From: Polychytrium aggregatum
Lineage: Eukaryota > Chytridiomycota > Chytridiomycetes > Polychytriales
NCBI RefSeq assembly: GCF_025602895.1
Contig: NW_026516262.1
Coordinates: 226,183-290,182 of the forward strand
Length of the DNA: 64,000 bases
Reading direction: 5' to 3'
The position numbers and the translations under genes were made by a program. Shown here piece by piece: positions 45,571 to 55,446 of this stretch (position 1 is the stretch's first letter; each line of letters starts with the position of its first letter). Below the pieces are notes generated by a model. That model ran no database searches and had not been told where the DNA came from. It saw only the letters and a list, made by a program, of their open reading frames with translations.

Positions 45571-46460
45571 TTAGAGCTTGGCGGGAAGGATCTCGGGCTG
45601 GTGGGAAAGTTGGTTTCGGACGATGCGAATGGCCTGCAAATCGCCACCGCCCCAACACCAAGGGAAAGATCGCCGATATGAATAAACAGCTTGTATGGAT
45701 CGTGTATCTCTCGCTCCCTCTCGCTCTCTCCCTCTCTCGTCCACGGACGGGTGCGATGAATGCGAGCAATATCATCCAGGAGGGAATCAGCACAGACGAA
45801 CACGAGCCTCACCTCCGAGACCAGAGTTTCGACCATTCTTTTGAGGGTGGTGCCCGAGCTCGTCACCTGCTCGTAGATGGAGACAATGGCCTCCTTCTCT
45901 GGCACGGCCAAAGCTCTGGTGGACTTTGAGCTCTCGACAACACGAGGGCGGAAGCTTCGTTGGCGATTGCCGAGCGATCCTCGCTGGTCCTGGCGACGAG
46001 CGGCTTTGCCAGCAGGGAGTTGGGCACTAAGATTCCTCGACTCTTGCAGCAGCAGCGCAATGATTTCCTCGTGGTCTACGTCCTGCTGGCCGATTCCGGC
46101 TATCGACGCAGGACTATAGACATTCTCGACGGCCGAGAGGGCTGCGGTGGTGTCATCAACCGCCATCCACTCAGCGAGACGCTCGCCAACGGAATCGAAT
46201 GCGTCGGCCTGAGGGTCAATATAGAGCGACTCGAGCACAACGTCGTTCCGACGGGCGGCATCGACATCCACAACGGGCTGGTGTGCCAGTCGGGAGGGTG
46301 TTGGGGCCAGCCTGGGTTGTGGCTGGCTGCGATGGGCTTGTGCAGATTCGATCATGAGATCAATGATCCCGACGATAGCATCGAGCGACTCTTGGGGGAG
46401 GAAGAGCGAAGACACAAGATCATCGGGGGTCTGGGGCAGTGTCGACAGGAGGCGAGACAT
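45571..46460 (-). CDS. Hypothetical protein, helical, unknown function
   Basis: From the ATG at 46460 (MSRLLSTLPQTPDDLVSSLF) the first exon runs to LKRMVETLVSE, followed by a GTGAGG...TTTGCAG intron and a short last exon (AIRIVRNQLSHQPEILPAKL, stop at 45571). Both ends are predicted helices. The middle is acidic or Ser-rich with a DVDHEEIIALLLQESRNL segment. No family was recognised. The next feature upstream is the Fanzor transposon end, about 200 bp away. Confidence 0.5.
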
Positions 46461-46710
46461 TGAAGATGGATCGGTGGGATGGAGAGGGAGAGGGAGGGAG
46501 AGGGGCAAGCCGAAGCGAGTTGGGCGATGTGGGGAGGAGTGATTCGGTGGGAGCGGATGTGCGGTGGCGAGTCGACAACAAACAGTCAGGGCAGTCATTT
46601 TTGTTTCCGGGTCCTGTATACACCAGCCCACCGCTACCCTGGCTACACTTTATTCAGAAAAAAAAAAACGGGACAATACAGCCGTTTCCATGAACATGTA
46701 GTATGTGCTG

Positions 46711-46725
46711 TGCTTGCGTCAAGCA
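46711..46725. other. Hairpin in the 3' flank of Fanzor
   Basis: TGCTTG-CGT-CAAGCA: a perfect 6-bp stem with a 3-nt loop, between the Fanzor stop (46748) and the element's end repeat. In Fanzor/TnpB systems the guide (omega) RNA overlaps this end of the gene, so it may belong to such an RNA. This is a positional argument only. Confidence 0.35.
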
Positions 46726-46747
46726 AAGCCACAAGAAATAAAACAGA

Positions 46748-49119
46748 TCACTTTGGCAGCCTCCGAGTGAAGACCGCCGGTCGCTCTCCGGTCTCCACAA
46801 TCGACCTGCACACTGTGATCATGTTGCGCGCCGCATTGACGTCGCGATTCCACACTGTCCGGCAGCTGGGATTCTTGCAGCTCCTGACAAAGTGGGAATT
46901 CGCAACACTGGGCGCATCGAGTCCTTCCAACCGAACTGGCTCCAGGCACTTGGAGCACACTTGCGAGGTGTTGAACTCGTTCGTCGAGACTACCTTGACG
47001 CTTCCATGATGGTGATTGGGACGGCGTCGGTGGTGCTCGAACTGCTCAAAGTACCGAGCAAATCGCTGCCTCCGAGGGCTGGATGCATAGCCCTTGCCTT
47101 GACGCCATGATGCATTGCAAAGGCGATCACCACATCCTTCTCCCTCGGGGCGTGCTTCAGGACGGCCTTGCACATCCTGTCGACGGCCACTTGGCGCCTC
47201 TTGTGGCCCGTGAAGCGATGGTGACGGGCCTTCTTGCCAAGGTGGAAGTCGAGCTGCACTCGCAGCTCCGGTCGCAGGACATGGGTGAGATGGACCTTGA
47301 AGGCCTCCGAGGACGACACCTTGGGCGAGGGGGTGGTCGACATCCAGGTCTCGATGCTGAGTCGCTTCTTCATGGTATTGTGCCACTTGGTATTGGACGT
47401 ATGGCCACACATTTGCTGGTAGTGGCCATTCGAGAATGAGACCACCTCGTCTTGGTGGCCCGGTGCTTGGATGACCGCCGTGAAGATGGAGCCGACTCCA
47501 GGATCGATGCCAATCCAAGTGGTGCGGTTGGGGTCTGGGTCGCCGATGTGGGCCTGGATACGCTGCTCGGCAGTCGGAGGAGGCTCGATGGTCTCGGTGT
47601 GATCGGTTCGACGCACAAACTTGACGAGGCCGATGGTGCATCCAATGCCATCGGTGCTGATCTCGTAGTTGAACAGCTTCTTGTTCACGTCCCGCTCTTG
47701 GAAGAGGGAACTACGCAGCTTGAAGCAACTGCGCCAGAGACGATCCTGGTTGTTGACACCGTCATCACCTTCTTCCTTGAGCTTGTCCCTGGTGAGGTCA
47801 AGGCGCTTCTTTGGACCCAGGAGCTCCCAGAGAGTGACCGTGTCGATCTTGACATACTTGGCCTTGGTGGTGCACAGAGGGACCATCGTGCACACGGCCG
47901 GAGGAGTGTCGAGAGTGAGCTGCTTGAGTGCCCAGTTGATCCTGGATGCCAGCTTGTTGATCTTGGACTTGGTGGTGCCGAGCTCCGACTTGGCCGTGGT
48001 GAACCTCTTGTCGTCGGAGGGAATGCCTTGGGTAGTGAGCTCGTCCAGCTTGGCCTGGCGCTGCAGCTCGGTGACTCGGAGGGCGGGCATGTCACAGTCG
48101 ATCCACTTGTGGACATTGTCGACCATCTTGTCTCGGGCGAGGATTCCCACATGGTGTGAGAGGCGGTGGAGGGCCCGGAAGCGGTCCTGGTCGCTGCTGT
48201 ACCGAAACTCGTCCAGGACGTGGCCAAAGTCTGGATAGAGGAACTCGAGATCGGCCTTGGGTGGAGTCTGCCCTGGTTTCTCGAAGAGCTCGAGACAAGC
48301 CTCGATGGTTTCGTGCTTATGCTTGTTGGCTGGGAAGACGGCAGCGCAGAAGCGACGAAGGAGTCGCCAGTAGGCCAGGTTGAGGTGGGTGGTGCAGTTG
48401 GTGGCATAGGCATTGACAGCCAGTGTGAGAAGCTGACTGTGAGCACCATCAGGCAGACGAGGGGCCGGAGGCAGGTCTGCGTGCCGAGTGGTCTGGTAGT
48501 CGCGAAAGGAAGCGACCAGATGCTCGTTGTATTTCTTGGTATCCCTGGCCGTCGAGAGGGCACCGGCCTGGACGATCTTGAAGCATTGGCGAACGAAAGC
48601 AGGGGTGGACTTGGAGATGACGGGGACGGGAATATCCTGCTCGATGCACCGGAGGATGTGCAGGTTGAGCAGCCTGGATGCCTCGAACTGGATCTGGGTC
48701 ATGGCCTCGACGGTGGCCTGGATCTTGTCGCGGAGAGCGGGATTGAGACAACAGCCATCCATCGTCTGCTTGAAGCAGCTGAACTGAGGGGCGGATGACC
48801 TTCCATCCACGAGAGGGACGACGGAGCTCTTGAGGGGCCGGTATTTGGGACACTTGTTGGTGTTGCAACGTTCGTGATCGGTGCCATCGCACTGGCGACA
48901 TCGCTTGCCGGTACTCGAGGAAGTAGATGGACCAGGCTCGGTGGGATCGACATCCATTGGATCTGCAGAAGCAGTGGTGGTGAGCGACGGAGCAACAGAC
49001 GACCAAGCATGCGTGGGGTCAGAATATGAACCAGAGACAGGCTCCGACTGTGACTTGGCTTTCTTGGGCCTGGGTGGCCGAGGCTGGCCATCACCGGTAC
49101 CCTTACGCTTCGGAGGCAT
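46748..49119 (-). pseudogene. Fanzor (TnpB-like RNA-guided nuclease), one-base frameshift
   Basis: The ATG at 49119 opens a 709-codon frame: a basic N-terminus that looks like a bipartite nuclear signal (PPKRKG...RPKKAKS), a zinc-knuckle-like segment (CRQCDGTDHERCNTNKC), a long helical part, then RuvC-I WIGIDPGVGSIFTAV (catalytic Asp about residue 539, codon 47505-47503). Near 47117 the conserved continuation jumps to another frame: NASWRQGKGYA, then RuvC-II VVSTNEFNTSQVCSKC (Glu codon 46978-46976), the paired Cys of the zinc ribbon (CKNPSC), and RuvC-III WNRDVNAARN (Asp codon 46843-46841), stop at 46748. Reading GCCTTTGCAATG as GCCTTTGGCAATG would rejoin the frames, so one G seems lost, in the genome or in the assembly. 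All three catalytic residues and the zinc ligands are otherwise present. Confidence 0.88.
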
Positions 49120-49203
49120 GGGGGCAGAGGATGCTGGGTGCCTGCCAGTGGTACTGGTCAGAGCAGAGACTTTTTTTTATCGTACAATAGCGCGATGATC
49201 AGA

Positions 49204-50175
49204 TCAAGGCGAGATGAGGGAAGAAAGCAGCAGGACGAAGGTGTGGCATTTATACCCGAGAGCAGGAGCCCGTCTTTGCGGGCTGGTTGGGAAGCGACCC
49301 TGTTCAAAAATCGCCGAGAGGTTCAAGCCAGGGATGTGAACGCGAAAATGGCGGGGTGATTGGAGGAACTCAACCCCAAATTGGAGGAACTCAACCCCAA
49401 AGAAGTTCTCGATGGGATTGAAGTCGGGCGAGGCAGGTGGGGTGAAGATCACTGACCATCCTCGGCGCTCGATGCAGTCCAGGACAGCCCTTGTCTTGTG
49501 CATGCTGACATTGTCCATCACAATCACAGAGTCGTCTGGGAAGGTCGCTCGCTCAAAGAACTCGACCATCGAGTGTGTCTTGAATAATGTGGGGATGTAC
49601 ATGCGATGCAGCACACCAGAGTGGTTGATGGCAAATGCAGCTGAGACAGACTTGTGTTTCATGTGATTGCGCTGGCGAAGCGGAGCACCCTTCGGCGAGT
49701 ATCCGTAGAGCGGAAAGGTGGTTCGTCTGATCCCTGTCTCATCGACAAAAACGAATCGTCGTGGGTCAATGGAGCGGACCTGGTCCCTGAACTGTGCCAC
49801 TCGCTCATCCAGTCGCTTGGACTTGTAGAGGTGTGTTGCCCTCTTGTGTGAGAGACCTGCTCGGTGGATGGCAGTGTGGCAGAGTGAGAGTGATACTTTC
49901 CTCTGGAGGATGGACTCGGGCTTGCATCGCAACACAGGACCAGTCTGGAACGGGTCCTGTTCAATCAGGGTGCGAATGACTGGACATGCCTGCTCAAAGA
50001 AAGTGGATCTGCGAGCTGGGACCCGGGATGGGTCATCCAGCTTGCATCCTCGGTGCCATCGATGGATGGTGCTCTTGGATACACTGAATATGGAGGCGAC
50101 CTCACGCAGGCTATGGATGAGGGCGTAGCATCGCAATGCGGCGGTGCGAAAGTCGGATGTGTGGCGAATGGTCAT
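49204..50175 (-). CDS. IS630/Tc1-mariner-type transposase
   Basis: 323 aa from the ATG at 50175. N-terminal helix-turn-helix (LREVASIFSVSKSTIHRWHR). DDE catalytic core: first Asp in FVFVDETGIR, second in VIVMDNVSMHK, Glu in SPDFNPIENFF; typical flanking motifs GYSPKGAPLR and WSVIFTPPASPDFNP are present. It lies immediately upstream of the Fanzor gene on the same strand. A 21-bp direct duplication (49362-49403) just after the catalytic Glu makes FGVEFLQ appear twice and the last 45 residues do not look like a normal mariner C-terminus, so this copy may be impaired. Confidence 0.88.
   Translation of the reverse strand: MTIRHTSDFRTAALRCYALIHSLREVASIFSVSKSTIHRWHRGCKLDDPSRVPARRSTFFEQACPVIRTLIEQDPFQTGPVLRCKPESILQRKVSLSLCHTAIHRAGLSHKRATHLYKSKRLDERVAQFRDQVRSIDPRRFVFVDETGIRRTTFPLYGYSPKGAPLRQRNHMKHKSVSAAFAINHSGVLHRMYIPTLFKTHSMVEFFERATFPDDSVIVMDNVSMHKTRAVLDCIERRGWSVIFTPPASPDFNPIENFFGVEFLQFGVEFLQSPRHFRVHIPGLNLSAIFEQGRFPTSPQRRAPALGYKCHTFVLLLSSLISP
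49362..49403 (-). repeat. 21-bp tandem duplication in the transposase gene
   Basis: TTGGAGGAACTCAACCCCAA followed by one further A occurs twice head to tail. It keeps the reading frame and duplicates seven residues. Confidence 0.8.
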
Positions 50176-50271
50176 GGCCAGCGCGCGATAACATTGGGTA
50201 ACAAAATATTCGATGAATGGTCAAAATCCCGGGTGTCCCGTTTTTTATTGGATTGCCTGTAAACAGTGTGC

Positions 50272-52042
50272 TCAGAGCGCCTGGAGGCCGAGCGGCTCTC
50301 TTGATGTTGGAGAGCTGCCCTGTTTCGCTCCGAACTGGTTCACGGAGGTCTCCGACCCATCTCGAGAAAATGTCGAAGATTGACGACAATCCAGAGAAAG
50401 ATACACATGAAATTGGGCAACTCCATGCCGAGCTACCTTGAGAATCGACCAAACGTGCCCAACGAACAGGGAATGATGTGATGGCCTTATATTTGAATCC
50501 AAGTGCAGTGTCTTGAGAGGGGGAAGCTTGTCGACGAGCCCGCTGACTCGAAGATCCGGGACTGTGAGGGAGCTTTGATTCAAACGAAAATCGGGCTGGC
50601 TCACAGATTGAGTTGGGAGGACAAGATGATTGGGCTTTGGCATGCTTGGGAGTTGGTTCAAGATGTTGTGGGGTTTGTGCGAGGAGATCGTGAGCTTGGT
50701 GAGGGATGGGAGCTCGTCGGGGATGGCCGAGAGGGTTTCGACACTGGCTGGAATGTCGAGTTCGAGCAACATTGGCACATTTGACAGCCTATAGAGTGAG
50801 GCCAATCAAACAGATCGATCCAGAAAGAGGAAGGGTACGAAGTCAGATATTTTGGCATGTCTTTCAGGACTCTGTTGACTCGAGGAGTTGAAGGATCTCA
50901 AACCGCGGCATCTCGGATATTTCCTCGAGCGACTTCAGCTGGCCGCATCTACTCATGCTGGGCCTTGTAAGCGTGGGCAGCACTTTCGGGATGTCTTCAA
51001 GCGGCTCGATAGATGGTGGGAGGAGAAGTTCCTCCAGGTTTGGCATCACAGGCATTCCCTTGAGCGACGTCAGTTGGCTGCATCTACTCAGGTCGAGCGT
51101 TGCCAGCATAGGCATGACCTTCGGCATGCCTTCCAAGGACTCGATGGAGCTGGGGAGGAGAAGCGCCACTAGCTCTGGCATCTCAGACACTCCTTTGAGC
51201 GATTTCAGTCGACTGCATCCACTCAGATCGAGCGTTGTCAGGCGAGGCAGCTCCTTAGGCATGCCTTCCAAGCTGATCAGTGGATCGGTCACTCGTTCCC
51301 GATAGTTATGCCTGATCGCCAGATTTGAAATATCGGAGAGTGTCTTGGGCCATCCAGACACTTCCAGAAACGACACATCCTCGAGTGTCAGTTTCTGTTC
51401 CTTTGCGCCGTTGATTCCTGAGATGTCGAATGGCAAAAGCTTGGAGACATAGATATATCTGTCCATGCGCTGGCTTGGTCGAATCGTGGCACCGTACCAA
51501 AATCCAACAGATATCGGCCATTGAAATTCAAAGTATTGTGTTTCAGCGATCGTTATCAATCCCTCGACGGATAATTCCTTGGGTCCGTTTGGTTTTGCGT
51601 TCTCGGGGAAGTGAAACTCTGGATCGGTCACTTGGCAGTATCGAAACACTCGGTTGAACAGCTGTCTGTCTCGATAGACTTCGGACCAGAGCTCGTTTTC
51701 TTTCTCCAGTATCGATGAGCTGATTGGCATGTGCTGGTTCCGGCGAAGTGTGTAGCAGAGGAGCCCTTGCGTCACTTTCAACTGATCGATGGAGGGATCG
51801 ACACCCTCGAACAGGAATTCGGGTGTGATCTGCGAATTCGGAGATAGTAATCGCTCCCATATTTGATAAGTGTTGAGGATGGCCCGAGTCTGGTTTGAGA
51901 CTCTCAGGAGCTTTGCGAGCAATGGTGGACTCGCAGCGTGAATGAATGCTTCATTTGTGATCAGGATGGTGAGCAGGTCGAAGCGAGCGAGGTCCTCCTG
52001 GACCGGGGATGGCTCGGACATGGTTTGTGCTGAAGCTCGCAT
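50272..52042 (-). CDS. Leucine-rich-repeat protein
   Basis: Exon 1 (52042 to about 50886) and exon 2 (about 50815 to 50272), joined by a short intron so that ILQLLE runs into LSNVPMLLELDIP. The first 250 residues are helical with an F-box-like start (DLLTILITNEAFIHAASPPL). The rest has about six irregular LRRs of 23 and 46 residues: LTTLDLSGCSRLKSLKGVS, MPELVALLLPSSIESLEGMP, MLATLDLSRCSQLTSLKGMP, MPNLEELLLPPSIEPLED. It is likely a binding scaffold or F-box-LRR adaptor; no catalytic part. Start could be the inner ATG at 52021 (MSEP). The stop is 26 bp from the transposon end. Confidence 0.7.
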
Positions 52043-52489
52043 GGCGGAAAAGAGGGATGGGGACAGGCCGCGAGTGAGTGGTGGCTGCAGATGGGAGACA
52101 GCTGGGGCAGAGGGAAGAGGCGGGATGAAGATGAAGCAGAGGCGACGACGAAGAAGCGGGACGACGATAGTGCAATATTTGAGGGGCGATGTGCTGCTTC
52201 CTCGCTGATTCCGTCAACATGGTGTGGCTGGGTGGCACTGTGTCCCTTCTCCCGCCACCACAGGAAATCGACCGGGTGTGTTCCGGATGATGCTTCCCAA
52301 ACCAACGAAAACAAAACCGATTGCCAACCGGGACTAGAAACAATTGAAAGAGCGTGGATAATATGGCGAGCATGGTGGACATGTACCGGTGTATTGAAGA
52401 TACAGAGGAATCAGACCCAACATCCGAGTTGAGGGCCCTTGTGGGCTTGCGTATCACATCGAGGGATCGGCCGTGTCAATATCGATTTT
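52043..52489. other. Intergenic region
   Basis: About 450 bp between the LRR gene start and the kinase stop, both on the minus strand; should contain the LRR promoter. No gene seen. Confidence 0.45.
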
Positions 52490-54958
52490 CTAGTCCGTGA
52501 CCTCGGCTCGCATCGCCATGACTGTCATTACCGATGGAGGGTGGCCCTGCTCTGCGGCCTTGGAGAGCCATTTGAGTGCTTCCTCTCTGTCTGGGATGAC
52601 GCCCTGACCATACAAGTGGCACTCGCCCAGGGCGTGTTGTGCCTTGGCATGTCCCTGCAGCGCAGACTTGCGGAGCCACTCGATTGCACGGTGCTCGTCT
52701 TGGGCAAAGAGTTTGCCTTCAAGGAAAAGCATGCCCAGCATGTACTGGGCATCGTCGTCTCCCCCTTCAGCACCTTTGCGCATCCATTCGGCACCTATCT
52801 GTTGCTTTTCCAGCGAGTCCCCCATTTCGAGGAAGAGCTTGCCGATGACGTACTGGGCCTGTGCAAATCCCTGCTCGGCGGACCTGTGGAGCCATTTCAG
52901 ACCTTCTTCCGTATTGGAGGCCACGCCGTCGCCAGAGAGATAGATGCCGCCCAAGGCCATTTGAGCAGAGGCACAGCCCTTTTCGGCTGCTGAGCGGAGC
53001 CAGACGACGGCCGCATCAATGTCCTTGGGGAGCCCGCTACCTCGCATGTACATCATACCCAGCTGCATCTGGGCTTGGGTGTTGCCAAACATGGCGGACT
53101 TGCGGAGCCACTTTTCTGACTTGACATGGTCCTGAGTGGGGCCGTCTCGGGTGTAGAATCCGCCCAGATAGAACTGCGCCGTATCGTTGCCTTGATCGGC
53201 AAGGTCCTCGATGATCGATAGTCCGCGTGTCAGGCTCTTCATGATGCCCATGCCCGTCATGTAGCATCGCCCCAGGAGGAAATTGCAGAGCCAGTCGCGC
53301 TTCGACCCCAGAGCGCACCAGCGAAAGAACTTTGAATGGAGAGGCGCCATGCCCTCGACGTGCGACTGCTGCTCGCCCCACTGGGTCCAGTCTTGCTGTG
53401 TTCCGCGGCCGGTGCCGTAGCACCAGCCCAGGATGACACTGGCAAGCTTTTGCAGCAAAATATCGGTAGATTGCTCCGAGACCTCGAGCCAATAAAAGAA
53501 CGCAAACTCGTCGCTCTTTGGCACACCGAGGCCAAGGAGGCACATCCAGCCGAGATGGAAGCTGGCCTCCACATCGCCTGCGCTGGCTGATGCCTGGAAG
53601 GGCTGCGCTGCCTCGGCCCAGACCGGATGGGCGAGGGTCAGCCGGTCAACCAGATTCTCGGCAGCCATGAGATAGTTGCTTGGGTCGCCGCTCCGAAGCT
53701 TGTCGAGTAGTGCCTTTGGAATATACTCATCCGCGTCAGGCTGAGTCTGGGGCGGCTGACCAGAGGACGCATCTCGGCCTGAGTTGCCACCGTGGTTGTT
53801 GGCTGTGCTTCGATTGCCGGCGGCACTGTACACCCCATCACGGCCTTGGTTGCCTTGGTTGCCGTTGGTTGCCGTGGGCTGATGGTCAGTGGGGATGGCT
53901 GTGCGTCGGTCGCCACGATCGCTGCGGTCAGAGACAGCACCATCTTGCAATACATTCGGGACGGCCTGGCGCTGGATCTCAATGTCTGGATTGAGACCGA
54001 GACGACGCAGAAGCTTTTCGACGACAACGTCCTCGAGGACCTGGGGAGCATCGGTGGCGGCAGGCTGAGGTTGGGGTTGGGGTGGCGGAGTCGGCTCTCG
54101 CACAGGGACATAGTTTCGATAGGGCTGCAGCGAGACCAGGATGTCGGTGAAGCTGGGCCGGGTTTCAGGGATCTGGGCCCAGCATCGCTCGATCAGGGCC
54201 CAGATGTCGTCGGGGATGGCGGGAGTTTGCTTGGGGCGGGTTCCTTTGGAAACCAGAGCCTCGACGGCGCGAGGTCGGATTGGAGTGCCGTCGGTGGAGA
54301 CCCAGACGGGCCTAGCGTTGTTGAGGACCTCGTAGAGCATGATGCCAAAGGCATAGACATCAGTGGCCTTGGATGAGTCGACGGGATTCTCGTCGTCCAT
54401 CATTTCGGGAGCCATGTAGTCGAGCGTGCCACCAATGCTCTCGCCGGGCTTGAACAGGAGGGAAGACGACGATGTGTGCTTGGTCCGGGACATGCCAAAG
54501 TCCGAGATGACGGCAGAGTAGGAGTTGTCCAGGAGAACATTCAGGGTCTTGAGATCGCCGTGGATGATGTTGCTGCCGTGGAGGTAGGCCATGCCGGAGG
54601 CAACTTGGTACATGAGCTTGAGCTTCTCGCCGACGGGACGGACTTGTTCGGCATCGGCGACATAGCTGCGGAGGGTGCCGTTGTGCATGAAGGGCGAGAC
54701 CATGAAGGGCCGCTCAGAAGTGTCGCAGGCGCCGAGGAGAGGGAGGATGTGTGGGTGGCTAAGCCGGTGCCAGATGCCAATCTCCCGCTGGAACTCGGCA
54801 ATCTCTCGAGCGCCGCAGATGGAGAATAGTTGCTTGACGGCCACATCGGTGCCATAGTACGAGGCGGAGAAGACCTCGCCAAAGCCGCCACGGGCAATCG
54901 GGTTGGGCGACCTGTCGGTGATGGCCTCGGCAGGAACGTACCAAAGCTTGTCGGACAT
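52490..54958 (-). CDS. TKL-like protein kinase with C-terminal Sel1 repeats
   Basis: Intronless, about 822 aa from the ATG at 54958 (MSDKLWYVPAEAI). The longer open frame to 55135 only adds translated repeats. Kinase domain (about 20-290): Gly loop IARGGFGEVFSA, VAVKQL lysine, catalytic loop IIHGDLKTLNVLL (HGD in place of HRD), SDFGMSR, MAPEM. A disordered Gln/Pro/Asn-rich linker follows (about 310-450). The C-terminal half has about nine Sel1-like repeats of 36 residues (AQMQLGMMYMRGSGLPKDID, AVVWLRSAAEKGCASAQMAL). Kinase-Sel1 fusions of this type are common in early-diverging fungi and amoebae and absent from yeast. All catalytic residues are present. The pathway is unknown. Confidence 0.85.
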   Translation of the reverse strand: MSDKLWYVPAEAITDRSPNPIARGGFGEVFSASYYGTDVAVKQLFSICGAREIAEFQREIGIWHRLSHPHILPLLGACDTSERPFMVSPFMHNGTLRSYVADAEQVRPVGEKLKLMYQVASGMAYLHGSNIIHGDLKTLNVLLDNSYSAVISDFGMSRTKHTSSSSLLFKPGESIGGTLDYMAPEMMDDENPVDSSKATDVYAFGIMLYEVLNNARPVWVSTDGTPIRPRAVEALVSKGTRPKQTPAIPDDIWALIERCWAQIPETRPSFTDILVSLQPYRNYVPVREPTPPPQPQPQPAATDAPQVLEDVVVEKLLRRLGLNPDIEIQRQAVPNVLQDGAVSDRSDRGDRRTAIPTDHQPTATNGNQGNQGRDGVYSAAGNRSTANNHGGNSGRDASSGQPPQTQPDADEYIPKALLDKLRSGDPSNYLMAAENLVDRLTLAHPVWAEAAQPFQASASAGDVEASFHLGWMCLLGLGVPKSDEFAFFYWLEVSEQSTDILLQKLASVILGWCYGTGRGTQQDWTQWGEQQSHVEGMAPLHSKFFRWCALGSKRDWLCNFLLGRCYMTGMGIMKSLTRGLSIIEDLADQGNDTAQFYLGGFYTRDGPTQDHVKSEKWLRKSAMFGNTQAQMQLGMMYMRGSGLPKDIDAAVVWLRSAAEKGCASAQMALGGIYLSGDGVASNTEEGLKWLHRSAEQGFAQAQYVIGKLFLEMGDSLEKQQIGAEWMRKGAEGGDDDAQYMLGMLFLEGKLFAQDEHRAIEWLRKSALQGHAKAQHALGECHLYGQGVIPDREEALKWLSKAAEQGHPPSVMTVMAMRAEVTD

Positions 54959-54960
54959 GG

Positions 54961-55050
54961 GATACGAAGGGATAGGCGAGATACGATGGGATACGATGGG
55001 ATGGACGGAATAGATGGGATACGATGGGATACGATGGGATACGATGGGAT
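54961..55050. repeat. Short tandem repeat upstream of the kinase start
   Basis: Imperfect repeats of GATACGATGG (10 bp) right before the kinase ATG, the most regular part at about 55017-55049. In frame it would read as an IVSHRIPSYP-type repeat. Confidence 0.75.
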
Positions 55051-55446
55051 TGGGGACAGACCGCAGGGGATGCGACCGAGCGATGGGAAAGCGAACCGCA
55101 GAGGAGATGAAGTTCAACCTGTCGCCCAAGCCCACGACCCCTCTCCGGTGAGCAAAAGGCTTTCCCCCCGGCTCGGTCTTCTCGCAGCAGCGCTCTCCGG
55201 GCGTTGTCGTCCTTGTATGCCGTCCTGATCTGCCGTCCGATCATTGCTGTTCGCTACCGTTCCCCGCCGTTCGCTGCCTCTCCTCTCCTGTGTCCGGCGC
55301 ATGGCTTGTTGCAGCCGAGGGTATCCACTGGCGAGGGGCAACGGCCGTTGTTTCATCGCATCGTCCATCCCGCAACCCGCCACCCGCTCTCTCCCCGTCG
55401 CTCTCCCCCATCGCCCTCCATCATTGCCCGCCTGCGTCTACGACCG

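Larger units (their letters stand above)
46663..50246 (-). mobile_element. DNA transposon carrying transposase and Fanzor
   Basis: A 3.6-kb unit. The left end has AAAAAACGGGACA (46663-46675); its exact inverse TGTCCCGTTTTTT is at the right end (50234-50246). Between them lie two genes on the minus strand in the order transposase, then Fanzor, 84 bp apart, and nothing else. This copies the tnpA-tnpB order of bacterial IS200/IS605 and IS607 elements and the known association of eukaryotic Fanzor1 with mariner-type and other transposons. The outer boundary and the TA target duplicate could not be fixed exactly: the left repeat sits in an 11-A run, and TA occurs at unequal distances. Confidence 0.7.

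Noticed and set aside
46990-47110. Intron rather than frameshift in Fanzor
   Set aside because: No convincing donor/acceptor pair of suitable length is present, and one base restores the frame at a conserved position.
46748-47641. A separate 297-aa protein
   Set aside because: Only its last 120 residues are meaningful (Fanzor RuvC-II/III and zinc ribbon). The first part is the wrong frame of the Fanzor gene.
46748-50175. Bacterial IS605/IS607 contamination
   Set aside because: The Fanzor has a eukaryotic-type nuclear signal and extended N-terminus, the transposase is mariner-like, and flanking genes carry introns.
46651-50248. TA target-site duplication of the Fanzor transposon
   Set aside because: TA is present near both ends but at unequal distances from the shared repeat, so it could not be claimed.
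54959-55135. Longer start for the Sel1 kinase
   Set aside because: The extra 59 residues are a translation of the GATACGATGG repeat; MSDKLWY at 54958 is the better start.
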